Positions 1 through 8,660 of a stretch of 28,731 nt of DNA are shown here, one piece after another. The notes under the pieces are model-generated. The model made no database searches. It saw only the letters and a program-made list of their open reading frames with translations, and had not been told where the DNA came from. The stretch's first letter is position 1. Each line of letters begins with the position of its first letter. The translations under genes and the position numbers were made by a program. Location: assembly GCA_910586585.1 (NCBI GenBank), contig CAJUKA010000052.1, positions 1 to 28,731 of the forward strand, written 5' to 3'. This DNA is from an uncultured Lachnospiraceae bacterium. Lineage in GTDB: Bacteria > Bacillota > Clostridia > Lachnospirales > Lachnospiraceae.

Positions 1-71
1 CCATAAATCCATATGGAAGAGTTATTTTTTTGATAGAACTTTTTACTCTCAAGTTCCATTTTATTACTGTT

Positions 72-2411
72 TTATTTTTTTGCTGTTTTGTCTAACCGCA
101 TTGTAAGAGAAATTCTTTTTTTTGCTAAATCTACATCAAGAACCTTCACATCTACGATATCTCCGACGCTCACTGCCTCAAGCGGATGTTTGATAAACTT
201 GTCCGTAATCTGTGAAATATGCACCAAGCCGTCCTGATGTACTCCGATATCTACAAACACGCCAAAATCAATTACGTTCCGAACAGTTCCTTTTAGTATC
301 ATATCTGGTTTCAAATCTTTCATATCAAGAACGTCACTTCTCAAAATAGGCTTTGGCATATTTTCACGTGGATCCCTTGCAGGTTTCTCAAGCTCTTTTA
401 AGATATCCATCAATGTTATCTCACCAATTCCGAGCTCTTCCGCCATCTTTTTCTTGTCTTTTACACGCTTTTCAAGTCCGCCTGCCGCTACATCATTTTG
501 AGCATTTTTTTGCTGCGGTACATCCACAGGCGTTCCACTCATAGCGGCGGCAAGTGCTTTTCCCATCGCAGTATTTGTATTTTTTATCACAATATTCTGC
601 TTTTTATTATTCTTTTTGTTCTCTGTTTTTGCAGGTTTTCCTGGTTTTTCACTAGCTGCTTTTTTCTGGATTTCCTTCAGCGCTTCTGTTGAAATATTAA
701 GCTTTTCCAGAAGTTTCATCGCTGCATCATAGGATTCTGGATGTACACTTGTCTCGTCTAAAGGATTATCGCCATTATAAATACGCATAAATCCAGCACA
801 CTGTTCAAAGGCTTTGGGTCCAAGCTTTGCTACCTTTAAAAGCTGCTTTCGATTTGTAAACCGTCCATTTGTCTCTCTGTAATCTACAATATTTTTTGCT
901 GTTGTCTTGTTGATTCCAGAAATGTATTCGAGCAATGAAGCAGACGCGGTATTTAAGTCCACGCCAACTTTGTTCACCGAATCTTCCACAACACCATTGA
1001 GCGCTTCACTAAGCTTTTTCTGGTTCATATCATGTTGGTACTGACCTACTCCGATAGATTTTGGATCAATCTTTACAAGTTCTGCAAGCGGGTCCTGCAA
1101 TCGTCTTGCAATCGAAGCAGCGCTTCTTTGTCCAACATCAAAATTTGGAAATTCTTCTGTTGCAAGCTTGCTTGCAGAATAAACAGATGCTCCCGCTTCA
1201 TTGACAATCACATACTGCACAGGTGTATCAAGTTCTTTGATAAGCTCTACAATAACTTGTTCCGACTCCCTTGACGCAGTTCCGTTCCCAACAGAAATCA
1301 AATCCACATGGTATTTGCTAATTAACTTTTTTAACTCCTTTTTTGCCTCTTCCACCTTATTTTGAGGTGCGGTTGGATAAATTACTTTGGTATCAAGTAC
1401 TTTGCCCGTAGCATCTACTACCGCAAGCTTACATCCTGTTCTGAATGCTGGGTCCCATCCAAGAACCACTTTTCCGGCAATTGGAGGTTGCATCAAAAGC
1501 TGCTCTAAATTCTTTCCAAATACCACAATCGCTCCATCTTCTGCCTTTTCTGTAAGCTCATTTCTAATATCACGCTCTATTGCTGGCGCAATAAGTCTAT
1601 CATAGCTGTCTTGTATTGTCTCCTTCAACGCAGGTGCTGTGTTTTCATTCTCTTTTGTGATCAATTTCGTCTCTAAAAATCGGAGAATCCTTTCAACAGG
1701 CGCCTCGATTTTTATTGTGAGAATTTTCTCATTTTCTCCCCTGTTCAGCGCAAGAACTCTATGACCTGCTGCCTTGCTTACAGGTTCTTCAAAATTATAA
1801 TACATTTCATAAACACTCTGTGCTTTTTCATCTTTTGCCACACTGATTAGTTTTCCTTCTTCATATGTCGCATTTCGTATATATGTTCTGTAGTCTGCAT
1901 TATCTGAAATCATTTCTGCGATAATATCCATCGCACCTTGAAGCGCCTCTTTTACGTTGTTTACTCCTTTTTCTTCATCGACATAGGATTCTGCCTCTTC
2001 TATCAGAGATTTTTGTGTCTCCTGGGCAAGAATAATATCGGAAAGACCACCAAGCCCTTTCTCCTTTGCCACACTCGCACGCGTTTTTCGTTTTGGTCTG
2101 TATGGAAGATACAAATCTTCAACTGCGACCATGGTTTCCGCAGCAAGAATTTTTTCCTTTAATTCATCGGTCAGTTTGCCTTGTTCTTCGATGCTTCCAA
2201 GCACTTGCTCTTTTTTCTCTTCTAAGTTTCTCAGATAGCTCAGACGCTCGTTGAGGTTTCTGAGTATTTCATCATTTAATGATCCTGTAACCTCTTTGCG
2301 GTATCTGGAAATAAAAGGAATTGTATTCCCTTCATCTATCAGTTTGACAGCAGCTTCAACCTGCCACTTTTCAACATTGAGTTCTTCTTTTAACTTTAAG
2401 ATAATATCCAT
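72..2411 (-). CDS. tex: Tex-family RNA-binding transcriptional accessory protein
   Basis: 779 aa, full length for the Tex family, which binds nucleic acid and affects transcription in the cytoplasm. Seen in order: the N-terminal helical Tex region, opening MDIILKLKEELNVEKWQVEA (residues 1-20); a YqgF/RNase H-like domain around 315-445 (VVLGWDPAFRTGCKLAVVD); helix-hairpin-helix motifs around 475-545 (LLEYISGINKTTAKNIVDYR); and a C-terminal S1 RNA-binding domain at 702-773 (GVFVDIGVHQDGLVHIS). Odd point: residues about 581-650, between the HhH region and the DILKELEKPARDPR motif, form a Lys/Asn/Ala-rich low-complexity stretch that many Tex proteins have only in shorter form. The start ATG has a modest SD (GAGGG about 12 nt upstream) and a good promoter at 2461-2489. 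It is transcribed alone, divergently from the DUF975 gene. The family call is very sure; the precise cellular role in this group is not. Confidence 0.96.
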   Translation of the reverse strand: MDIILKLKEELNVEKWQVEAAVKLIDEGNTIPFISRYRKEVTGSLNDEILRNLNERLSYLRNLEEKKEQVLGSIEEQGKLTDELKEKILAAETMVAVEDLYLPYRPKRKTRASVAKEKGLGGLSDIILAQETQKSLIEEAESYVDEEKGVNNVKEALQGAMDIIAEMISDNADYRTYIRNATYEEGKLISVAKDEKAQSVYEMYYNFEEPVSKAAGHRVLALNRGENEKILTIKIEAPVERILRFLETKLITKENENTAPALKETIQDSYDRLIAPAIERDIRNELTEKAEDGAIVVFGKNLEQLLMQPPIAGKVVLGWDPAFRTGCKLAVVDATGKVLDTKVIYPTAPQNKVEEAKKELKKLISKYHVDLISVGNGTASRESEQVIVELIKELDTPVQYVIVNEAGASVYSASKLATEEFPNFDVGQRSAASIARRLQDPLAELVKIDPKSIGVGQYQHDMNQKKLSEALNGVVEDSVNKVGVDLNTASASLLEYISGINKTTAKNIVDYRETNGRFTNRKQLLKVAKLGPKAFEQCAGFMRIYNGDNPLDETSVHPESYDAAMKLLEKLNISTEALKEIQKKAASEKPGKPAKTENKKNNKKQNIVIKNTNTAMGKALAAAMSGTPVDVPQQKNAQNDVAAGGLEKRVKDKKKMAEELGIGEITLMDILKELEKPARDPRENMPKPILRSDVLDMKDLKPDMILKGTVRNVIDFGVFVDIGVHQDGLVHISQITDKFIKHPLEAVSVGDIVDVKVLDVDLAKKRISLTMRLDKTAKK

Positions 2412-2460
2412 AAATATATTTTTCCCTCTTTTATTCTATTATGTATTTTGTGTCGTTTTT

Positions 2461-2489
2461 ATTATAATCGAAGTTGAACTGCTATTCAA
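2461..2489 (-). promoter_or_regulatory. sigma-A type promoter of tex
   Basis: Read on the minus strand: -35 TTGAAT (plus 2484-2489), 17-nt spacer, -10 TATAAT (plus 2461-2466). The predicted transcript starts roughly 45 nt before the tex ATG. The -35 box directly abuts the target duplication of the repeat element at 2496-2686, so the element replaced the DNA immediately upstream of the promoter. Confidence 0.65.
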
Positions 2490-2495
2490 GAAGAT

Positions 2496-2686
2496 TGTAA
2501 CAGTTCTGGGCTGAACGGTTGTTACAATTCACACTTACGCCAGATTTCTCATATACTTACAACGATTTCGGTGTGAATTGCAACAATTGATGCACACAAA
2601 ATGCTAAAAAGCACGCATTTTGGCGCTTGCTCCGACGCCATGCAGCAAGTGCATGGCGCGGGTGTGAAAAGTAACGAACTGTTACA
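2496..2686. mobile_element. 191-bp MITE-like element with 11-bp inverted ends and 6-bp target duplication
   Basis: The ends are perfect inverted repeats: TGTAACAGTTC (2496-2506) and GAACTGTTACA (2676-2686). GAAGAT directly flanks both sides (2490-2495 and 2687-2692), as a target-site duplication would. The inside is highly foldable: 2520-2534 pairs with 2571-2585 (14 of 15), CAAAATGC at 2597-2604 with GCATTTTG at 2615-2622, CGCCATGCA at 2636-2644 with TGCATGGCG at 2650-2658, and GTAAC at 2671-2675 with GTTAC at 2681-2685. It holds no credible gene; a 61-codon open frame through it is a by-product. It fills most of the 371-bp gap between tex and the DUF975 gene. The mobilising transposase is unknown. 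Confidence 0.75.
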
Positions 2687-2713
2687 GAAGATTTGCTTGT
2701 TTGTTATTAACCA

Positions 2714-2742
2714 TTGTTTTATTGATATAAACATGATACAAT
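2714..2742 (+). promoter_or_regulatory. sigma-A type promoter of the DUF975 gene
   Basis: -35 TTGTTT (2714-2719), 17-nt spacer, extended -10 TGATACAAT (TACAAT at 2737-2742). It lies 40 bp before the ATG at 2783 and 22 bp past the right target duplication of the MITE-like element. Confidence 0.55.
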
Positions 2743-2782
2743 TTCAAAATAGCAATTTTTAATCAGAAAGGAATTTGAAACG

Positions 2783-3604
2783 ATGCACAAATCAAAATAT
2801 AAAAGCAACTTTGAGCTAAAACTTCTAGCACGGATACAAATTGGGCGTTATCCTGGTATCTTGATTGGAGCCATTATATTAAATTTTATCATTTCTATCG
2901 CAACAGCGAACATTATTTCAACATTGATTCCGGCAAACAATCCTTTTGGATTCATTATCAATTATATCATGCTTTTTGTTGCGCAGGTTTTTATTTCTGT
3001 GTTTAATGTAGGTTTAAGTTTTATTTTTCTAAAATCTGCCTGCAATATGTCTAGTACCATTGGCGACTTATTTTATGGCTTTCAGAAAGACCCTATCAAA
3101 GCATTAAAAATCGGCGCTGTAATTTCTGTGATTGACTCCATCTGCATGATTCCATTTGACATTGCTTCGGTTGAGCTAAGCAGTGTCCTTGGGTCTGTTG
3201 ATATCAACAAACTCAGCCTTATGCTTGCTAACGGTTCTGTCGACAGCTATGAATCCCTGGCGGCATACAACGTATTTTACAGCACAATGATGAAATTTTA
3301 TTTGATTATGCTTGTGTGTGCTCTTGTTTCTCTGATTTTGACGCTGCCTTTCTTTCCAGCTTTTTATATGATACTGGATTTCCCTGAATGGAGCGCCACA
3401 ACAATCCTAAAAAGAAGTTTTGAGGTGATGCATGGGAATAAATTGAGACTCTTTCTATTGAATTTAAGTTTTATCCCTCTTTATCTGCTCAGTATTTTTA
3501 CTTGCGGGCTTGCTCTGTTATTTGTTATTCCCTATGCCAAAATGACTACTACAAATTTTTATCTAGATATGATGGCTGTTCGAAACAAATCTTCAAATAA
3601 CTGA
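2783..3604 (+). CDS. DUF975-family multi-pass membrane protein
   Basis: 273 aa integral membrane protein of the DUF975 (PF06161) type, a family of unknown function common in Firmicutes. It has about five or six hydrophobic segments, including residues near 25-50, 60-85, 110-130, 170-200 and 225-255. The C-terminal region shows the family pattern of a Gly-Asn-Lys-Leu-Arg turn (MHGNKLRLFLLNLSFIPLY), a CGLALLFVIPYAKM segment and a final FYLDMM. The start is supported by AGAAAGGA 10 nt upstream and a promoter at 2714-2742. The gene stands alone and ends at a bidirectional terminator (3634-3666) facing prfB. No function can be assigned from context. Confidence 0.85.
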   Translation: MHKSKYKSNFELKLLARIQIGRYPGILIGAIILNFIISIATANIISTLIPANNPFGFIINYIMLFVAQVFISVFNVGLSFIFLKSACNMSSTIGDLFYGFQKDPIKALKIGAVISVIDSICMIPFDIASVELSSVLGSVDINKLSLMLANGSVDSYESLAAYNVFYSTMMKFYLIMLVCALVSLILTLPFFPAFYMILDFPEWSATTILKRSFEVMHGNKLRLFLLNLSFIPLYLLSIFTCGLALLFVIPYAKMTTTNFYLDMMAVRNKSSNN

Positions 3605-3633
3605 CATTTTTCCTTTGGACGCCCGTGTGCATA

Positions 3634-3666
3634 AAAAGGACACTTCGTATCAAAAAGTGTCCTTTT
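3634..3666. terminator. bidirectional intrinsic terminator
   Basis: AAAAGGACACTT (3634-3645) pairs perfectly with AAGTGTCCTTTT (3655-3666) around a 9-nt loop, with A runs on the left and T runs on the right. It sits between the convergent DUF975 gene and prfB and can serve both. Confidence 0.85.
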
Positions 3667-3695
3667 ATAAATTCTATTTATATAATACAGAAAAA

Positions 3696-4806
3696 TTATG
3701 CTCCACTGCTCTTCCATTTCAGAAATGCATTGATAAACCCATCTAGGGCACCATCCATCACAGCATCTACATTCCCAGACTCAAAATTTGTCCTGTGATC
3801 TTTTACCATCGTATACGGCTGCATGACATAAGAGCGAATTTGGTTGCCCCATCCAATCTCTTTTACTTCGCCGCGTATGTCAGAAAGCTTCTCTGCATTT
3901 GCCTCCTGTTTTAACAAATACAATTTTGCTTTTAACATCTGCATTGCCTTATCCTTATTTTGGAACTGAGAGCGCTCATTCTGACATTGTACAACGGTTC
4001 CTGTTGGAATATGCGTAATTCGAATCGCTGATGATGTCTTGTTGATATGCTGCCCGCCCGCGCCGCTGCTTCGATACGTATCAATACGCAAATCATCTTC
4101 ATTTATTTCCACGTCTAAATCTTCCTCAATATCTGGCATAACATCAAGGGATACAAAGGAAGTTTGACGCTTTCCCTGCGCATTAAACGGAGAAATTCGC
4201 ACTAATCTGTGCACTCCTTTTTCTGACTTGAGATATCCATAAGCATTTTCTCCATTTACCTGAAATGTAATTGACTTAATCCCAGCTTCATCGCCATCAA
4301 GAAAATCCAATACATCAATAGAAAATCCTTTTCGTTCTGCCCATCTTGTATACATTCGATACAGCATTCCTGCCCAGTCACAGCTTTCTGTTCCGCCTGC
4401 ACCAGCATTCAACTTCAAAATTGCATTGCATTTGTCATATTCCTCTGACAAAAGCGTATTGATACGAAGCGTTTCAAAGGTTTCGATAAAACGATCCAGT
4501 TCCTCCCGAATTTCAGGTATCATTTCCGCATCATCTGCCTCATACCCCAGTTCGATCAGCGTCTCAATATCTTCATACTGTGATTTGAGTCTATTACATT
4601 GGTCAACTGTGTCCTTAAGCTGTTTTAATTCTTTCATTTGTTTGTTAGAACGGTCCGGATCATCCCAAAAACCTGGTGCCTCCATCTCCCGCTCTAATTC
4701 CTCGATTCGCTTCTCCTTATTAGCAAGGTCAAAGTGAATCCCTCACTTCCGCTAATGGACTTTCGTAGGTCTGCAACTCCTGTTTCATTTGGTCGAGTTC
4801 TACCAT
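3696..4806 (-). CDS. prfB: Peptide chain release factor 2, made by programmed +1 frameshift
   Basis: RF2 ends translation at UAA and UGA codons on the ribosome. The uninterrupted frame covers only 3696-4685 from an internal ATG. Upstream, a 25-codon frame starts at ATG 4806 after a strong SD (AAGGTGGTG) and runs MVELDQMKQE to CTT, then stops at TGA (codon 26). Slipping +1 at CTT-TGA-C joins it to the main frame as DSLDLANKEKRIEELEREME, giving 369 aa. With this start the anticodon-like SPF falls at 205-207 and the catalytic GGQ at 250-252, the same numbers as in E. coli RF2, which confirms the upstream start. The site makes RF2 self-regulated: low RF2 slows reading of UGA and favours the shift. 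It follows secA on the same strand with a 109-bp gap, a known Firmicute arrangement. Confidence 0.97.
4728..4743 (-). promoter_or_regulatory. prfB programmed +1 frameshift site
   Basis: On the minus strand this reads AGG GAT TCA CTT TGA C. CTT (4734-4732) is the slippery codon, TGA (4731-4729) the in-frame stop at codon 26, and skipping T4731 gives GAC (4730-4728). The G/A-rich GTGAGGG just upstream can act as the stimulatory internal SD. It matches the conserved CUU-UGA-C site of bacterial RF2 genes. Confidence 0.95.
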
Positions 4807-4855
4807 TGCGTTCACCACCTTCATATTTTTATATACTGAGCTTGACAGTTCTTAG

Positions 4856-4901
4856 GGCTGCCGCATTCAGAAAAATATATTCCATGCCTGCCGCGACAGC
4901 C
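4856..4901. repeat. Inverted repeat between secA and prfB
   Basis: GGCTGCCGC (4856-4864) pairs with GCGACAGCC (4893-4901), with eight Watson-Crick pairs and one mismatch that becomes G-U in one strand's RNA. The T run follows it only on the plus strand, where no gene ends, so it is not a clear terminator for secA. It may be a partial attenuator or an mRNA stability element in a secA-prfB transcript. Confidence 0.4.
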
Positions 4902-4915
4902 TTTTTAATACTATT

Positions 4916-7483
4916 TTATCCCTTTCGCCCACAGCATTGCTTGTATTTTTTACCGCTTCCGCAAGGACAAGGATCGTTTGGATACACCTTTGCTTCCACT
5001 CGCATCTTTGGTCCCTTTTGCAAGGTTTCATCTTTGTTTGTACCTGTAACCTTAGCTACTTCCTCACGCTCTACTTTTTGTTCCACTTTTACATGAAGCA
5101 GCAGTCGAACAGTATCCTGCTTGATTCCGGCTGTCATGGCATCAAACATTTCATATCCATTCATCTTGTATTCTACAAGTGGATCACGCTGCCCATATGC
5201 CTGCAGACCTACACCTTGACGAAGCTGATCCATATCGTCAATGTGATCCATCCATTTGCGGTCAATCACTTTCAAAAGAATTACGCGTTCTATTTCACGG
5301 ATATTTTCTGGTTCGGGAAACTCCGCTTCCTTGCTTTCATATAGCTTTACCGCTTCTTCCTTTAACTGATGCTTTAATCCATTTTTGGTCTTTTTGGATA
5401 TTCGCTCAAGTACTACAGGATGGGTTGGTATAATGGTCAGCAGCAGTGTATTGAGTTCGTTCAAATCCCACTCTTCTGGCTCCAAATCATCATTGATCGC
5501 TGTATCTACAGAACTCTCAACAATATCGGTAATCATCTTGTATATTGCATCCCGCATACTCTCTCCATCAAGGACACGGCGACGCTCTTCATAGATAATT
5601 TCCCTCTGTTCATTCATTACCTGGTCATATTCAAGAAGATTTTTTCTGATGCCAAAGTTATTGTTCTCTATTTTCTTTTGGGCATTCTCAATCGCGCTTG
5701 TCAACATTTTGTGCTCAATTTCCTGCCCTTCTGGAATTCCAAGCGTATTGAACATGTTAATCAAACGTTCAGAACCAAACAGTCGCATCAAATCATCTTC
5801 AAGAGAGATAAAGAACCGGGACATACCTGGATCACCCTGACGTCCGGAACGGCCTCTTAACTGATTGTCGATACGTCTTGATTCGTGGCGCTCAGTACCA
5901 ATAATCATAAGGCCGCCTGCTTCTCTGGATTCCTTGTCCAATTTGATATCTGTACCTCGGCCTGCCATATTGGTTGCAATTGTAACAGCTCCATGCTGTC
6001 CGGCATCTGCTACAATCTCCGCCTCAAGCTCATGAAATTTGGCATTTAATACTTTGTGCTGAATCCCACGTCTTGTCAGCATTTTGCTAAGTTCTTCACT
6101 TGCCTCAATTGTAATCGTACCTACAAGCACTGGCTGCCCTGCAGCATGTGCCTTTTCTACCGCATCCACAATCGCATGCAGTTTTTCTTTTCGTGTCTTG
6201 TATACACTATCCTGCTGGTCAACCCTGATGACGGGACAGTTTGTCGGAACTTCAACAACATCCATACCATAGATATCGCGAAATTCTTTTTCTTCTGTAA
6301 GGGCTGTACCAGTCATACCGCATTTCTTCTCAAACTTATTGAAGAAGTTCTGGAATGTAATCGTAGCAAGCGTCTTGCTCTCTCGTTTTACCTTGACATG
6401 CTCCTTTGCCTCAATTGCCTGGTGCAGACCGTCTGAATAACGGCGTCCCGGCATAATACGCCCTGTAAACTCGTCCACGATCAATACCTGGTCATCTTTC
6501 ACAACATAGTCCTGGTCCCGAAACATCAAATTGTGCGCTCTAAGTGCAAGAATGATATTGTGTTGTATCTCAAGGTTTTCAGGATCTGCCAGATTTTCTA
6601 TCTGGAAAAATTTCTCTACTTTTTCTACACCAGCAGATGTGAGATTCACGACCTTGTCCTTTTCATTTACAATAAAGTCGCCTGTCTCCTCCTGCTCGAC
6701 GCCCATAACAAAATCCATTTTTGTCATCTCAGGAACATCTTCGCCGCGCTTCATCTGCCCTGCTAAAATATCACAAACTTCGTAAAGTTTTGTAGACTTG
6801 CTGCTCTGACCTGAGATAATCAATGGTGTTCTTGCCTCATCAATCAAAACAGAATCGACCTCATCAATGATTGCATAGTGCAAATCTCTGAGTACAAGCT
6901 GCTCCTTGTAAATTACCATATTATCACGAAGATAATCAAATCCCAGCTCATTATTGGTAACATACGTAATATCGCATCCATATGCTTCACGGCGTTCCTC
7001 TGGCTTCATATCATTCAACACGACACCAACCTTCAGCCCAAGGAACTCGTGTACCTGTCCCATCCATTCTGCATCTCGTTTCGCCAGATAATCATTGACT
7101 GTAACAACATGAACTCCCTTTCCTTCAAGCGCATTCAAATAAGCGGGAAGAAGTGCCGTCTGTGTTTTTCCTTCTCCGGTTCTCATCTCTGCAATACGAC
7201 CTTGATGAAGGATAATGCCGCCAATTAGCTGTACCCGATAGTGTTCCTGATTGAGTACACGTTTTGCCCCTTCTCGCACAACAGCATATGCTTCCGGAAG
7301 AATTTCATCAAGGCTGGTACCTTCTGCCACCCTCTTTTTGAACTCTGCGGTTTTCGCCCTAAGCTCATCATCCGTAAGCTTCCCCATTTCTTCGCGGTAG
7401 CCTTCTATTTTTTTTACTATAGGTTCAATCCTTTTTAATTCGCGTTCACTATGTGTACCGAATATCTTTTCTATAATACTCAT
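4916..7483 (-). CDS. secA: Preprotein translocase ATPase SecA
   Basis: 855-aa motor that drives unfolded secretory proteins through SecYEG by ATP hydrolysis at the inner face of the membrane. Seen: Walker A (MRTGEGKTQ, TGEGKT near residues 102-107); the conserved preprotein-domain entry VHVVTVNDYLAKRDAEWMG; the DEVD Walker B (AIIDEVDSVLIDEARTPLI); helicase-like motifs in NBD2 (ATNMAGRGTDIKL and RRIDNQLRGRSGRQGDPG); and a C-terminal SEC-C zinc motif CPCGSGKKYKQCC. I chose ATG 7483 (MSIIEKIFG) because GGAG lies 6 nt upstream. The frame stays open to a TTG at 7495, but that would place the SD inside the coding region. It is followed by prfB. The MSIIEKIFG start and full domain set indicate the main housekeeping SecA. 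Confidence 0.98.
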   Translation of the reverse strand: MSIIEKIFGTHSERELKRIEPIVKKIEGYREEMGKLTDDELRAKTAEFKKRVAEGTSLDEILPEAYAVVREGAKRVLNQEHYRVQLIGGIILHQGRIAEMRTGEGKTQTALLPAYLNALEGKGVHVVTVNDYLAKRDAEWMGQVHEFLGLKVGVVLNDMKPEERREAYGCDITYVTNNELGFDYLRDNMVIYKEQLVLRDLHYAIIDEVDSVLIDEARTPLIISGQSSKSTKLYEVCDILAGQMKRGEDVPEMTKMDFVMGVEQEETGDFIVNEKDKVVNLTSAGVEKVEKFFQIENLADPENLEIQHNIILALRAHNLMFRDQDYVVKDDQVLIVDEFTGRIMPGRRYSDGLHQAIEAKEHVKVKRESKTLATITFQNFFNKFEKKCGMTGTALTEEKEFRDIYGMDVVEVPTNCPVIRVDQQDSVYKTRKEKLHAIVDAVEKAHAAGQPVLVGTITIEASEELSKMLTRRGIQHKVLNAKFHELEAEIVADAGQHGAVTIATNMAGRGTDIKLDKESREAGGLMIIGTERHESRRIDNQLRGRSGRQGDPGMSRFFISLEDDLMRLFGSERLINMFNTLGIPEGQEIEHKMLTSAIENAQKKIENNNFGIRKNLLEYDQVMNEQREIIYEERRRVLDGESMRDAIYKMITDIVESSVDTAINDDLEPEEWDLNELNTLLLTIIPTHPVVLERISKKTKNGLKHQLKEEAVKLYESKEAEFPEPENIREIERVILLKVIDRKWMDHIDDMDQLRQGVGLQAYGQRDPLVEYKMNGYEMFDAMTAGIKQDTVRLLLHVKVEQKVEREEVAKVTGTNKDETLQKGPKMRVEAKVYPNDPCPCGSGKKYKQCCGRKG

Positions 7484-7576
7484 ATGCGGCTCCAATCATA
7501 ATAATAATTCCATATTCATATATATTCGTATCTAGTTTTGATTGACATAAAACCGTCAATGTGCAAACCAAAAACT

Positions 7577-7670
7577 ATTGTAACAGATAACACGCATAAA
7601 TTCAATGAAATTTAAATGAACTTTTTTGATAGCAATACTCTTGTCAATAAAAGGAAATATCTGTTATAAT
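7577..7670. repeat. Inverted repeat whose right arm contains the -10 box
   Basis: ATTGTAACAGAT (7577-7588) is inverted as ATCTGTTATAAT (7659-7670), 11 of 12 matching. The right arm includes the TATAAT of the promoter at 7641-7670. The TTGTAACAG core resembles the ends of the repeat elements at 2496 and 17384. It could be a remnant of that family or an operator-like site in the secA/SIMPL divergent region. Confidence 0.4.
7641..7670 (+). promoter_or_regulatory. sigma-A type promoter of the SIMPL gene
   Basis: -35 TTGTCA (7641-7646), 18-nt spacer, -10 TATAAT (7665-7670) preceded by TG in the extended -10 position. The start of transcription is expected near 7677, giving a leader of about 55 nt before ATG 7732. 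Confidence 0.7.
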
Positions 7671-7731
7671 ATTATAGTCCGTAAACAAAGCATCCTAGAA
7701 ACATCTTTCTTAAATTGAAAAGGAGACAACT

Positions 7732-8544
7732 ATGTTAGAGAATACATCTGGAAATGAAACCACGCGGGTTCCAGAAGAATCTGGAAAACCTCAAAAAAAA
7801 TTCTTATCTACCCCGATTATGATTGCACTGATTGCCGGACTTTCCGCGATTATTTGCGTCAGCATTTTTTCAGGCAGCATTACAAAATACAAAAAATATT
7901 CCAGTGGCAGCGGTATCACGGTCACTGGATCTGCAAGCTGCGATTTTGAATCCGATCTGATTGTATGGCGAGGCAGCTTTTCCGCTTATGGCATGACTCC
8001 CAAGACCGCATACAGATCTATCAAAAATAATGCGGACGTTATCAAAGATTATTTGATAGAAAACGGCATATCTGAAGATGAACTTTCGTTTAGCTCTGTC
8101 TCAATTTCCCAGCATTGGGTTACCAAGTACAATGATGACGGAAAACGTATTGGAGAATATCTTGACGGGTATGATCTATATCAGTCTGTAACCGTGACTT
8201 CCGAAGATATTGACAAAGTAGATGATATCTCTAGGGACATCACAAAACTGATTGAGTCAAATATTGAATTCGAATCAAATTCACCTGAATACTACTACAC
8301 AAAACTGGACGAACTGAAACTCGATCTGATTGAACAGGCGACCGCAAATGCAAAAGCAAGAGCTGATATTATTGCAGATGGCACAAATGCAAAAACTACT
8401 CAGCTTTTGAGCGCAAATCTTGGCGTTTTTCAGATTACTGCGCAAAATTCAGATTCCGAATACAGCTATGGTGGTACTTTTGATACAAGTTCCAAAAATA
8501 AAACAGCTACAATTACTGTAAAACTCAATTATGCTACCAATTAA
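7732..8544 (+). CDS. SIMPL (DUF541) domain protein, membrane anchored
   Basis: 270 aa. A short charged cytoplasmic N-terminus is followed by one hydrophobic segment at about 28-48 (PIMIALIAGLSAIICVSIFS). The rest is an extracytoplasmic SIMPL/DUF541 domain (about 58-268), beginning ITVTGSASCDFESDLIVWRG and ending with the typical TATITVKLNYA strand. SIMPL proteins are widespread secreted or anchored proteins of poorly defined function, sometimes linked to stress or to the cell envelope. There is no lipobox or cleavage site, so the anchor is probably retained. AAAAGGAG stands 6 nt before the ATG and a good promoter lies at 7641-7670. It is followed after 116 bp by the mutarotase gene, and I see no terminator between them, so cotranscription is possible. 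Confidence 0.85.
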   Translation: MLENTSGNETTRVPEESGKPQKKFLSTPIMIALIAGLSAIICVSIFSGSITKYKKYSSGSGITVTGSASCDFESDLIVWRGSFSAYGMTPKTAYRSIKNNADVIKDYLIENGISEDELSFSSVSISQHWVTKYNDDGKRIGEYLDGYDLYQSVTVTSEDIDKVDDISRDITKLIESNIEFESNSPEYYYTKLDELKLDLIEQATANAKARADIIADGTNAKTTQLLSANLGVFQITAQNSDSEYSYGGTFDTSSKNKTATITVKLNYATN

Positions 8545-8660
8545 ACGTACTTTCAAAGCCTCTTTGTGCCTGATATTGAGAAAAAATTTTTGTGTCTAAC
8601 TGGCTAAAGAGCAAGTATAAGGGTGATTCCAGTCATACATAATTAAAGAAAAGGAGTGAT

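Noticed and set aside
36..56. GAACTT/AAGTTC hairpin as a terminator of tex
   Set aside because: Only 6 bp and no T run on the minus strand; the tex terminator may lie outside the window.
2549..2734. 61-codon open frame on the minus strand in the tex-DUF975 gap
   Set aside because: It runs through the 191-bp hairpin-rich element, has no SD and no recognisable protein family.
4734..5096. Plus-strand open frame across prfB and secA ends
   Set aside because: Antisense shadow of prfB and secA with no SD or family match.
7484..7495. secA start at TTG 7495
   Set aside because: The GGAG SD would lie inside the coding region; ATG 7483 gives the typical MSIIEKIFG start.
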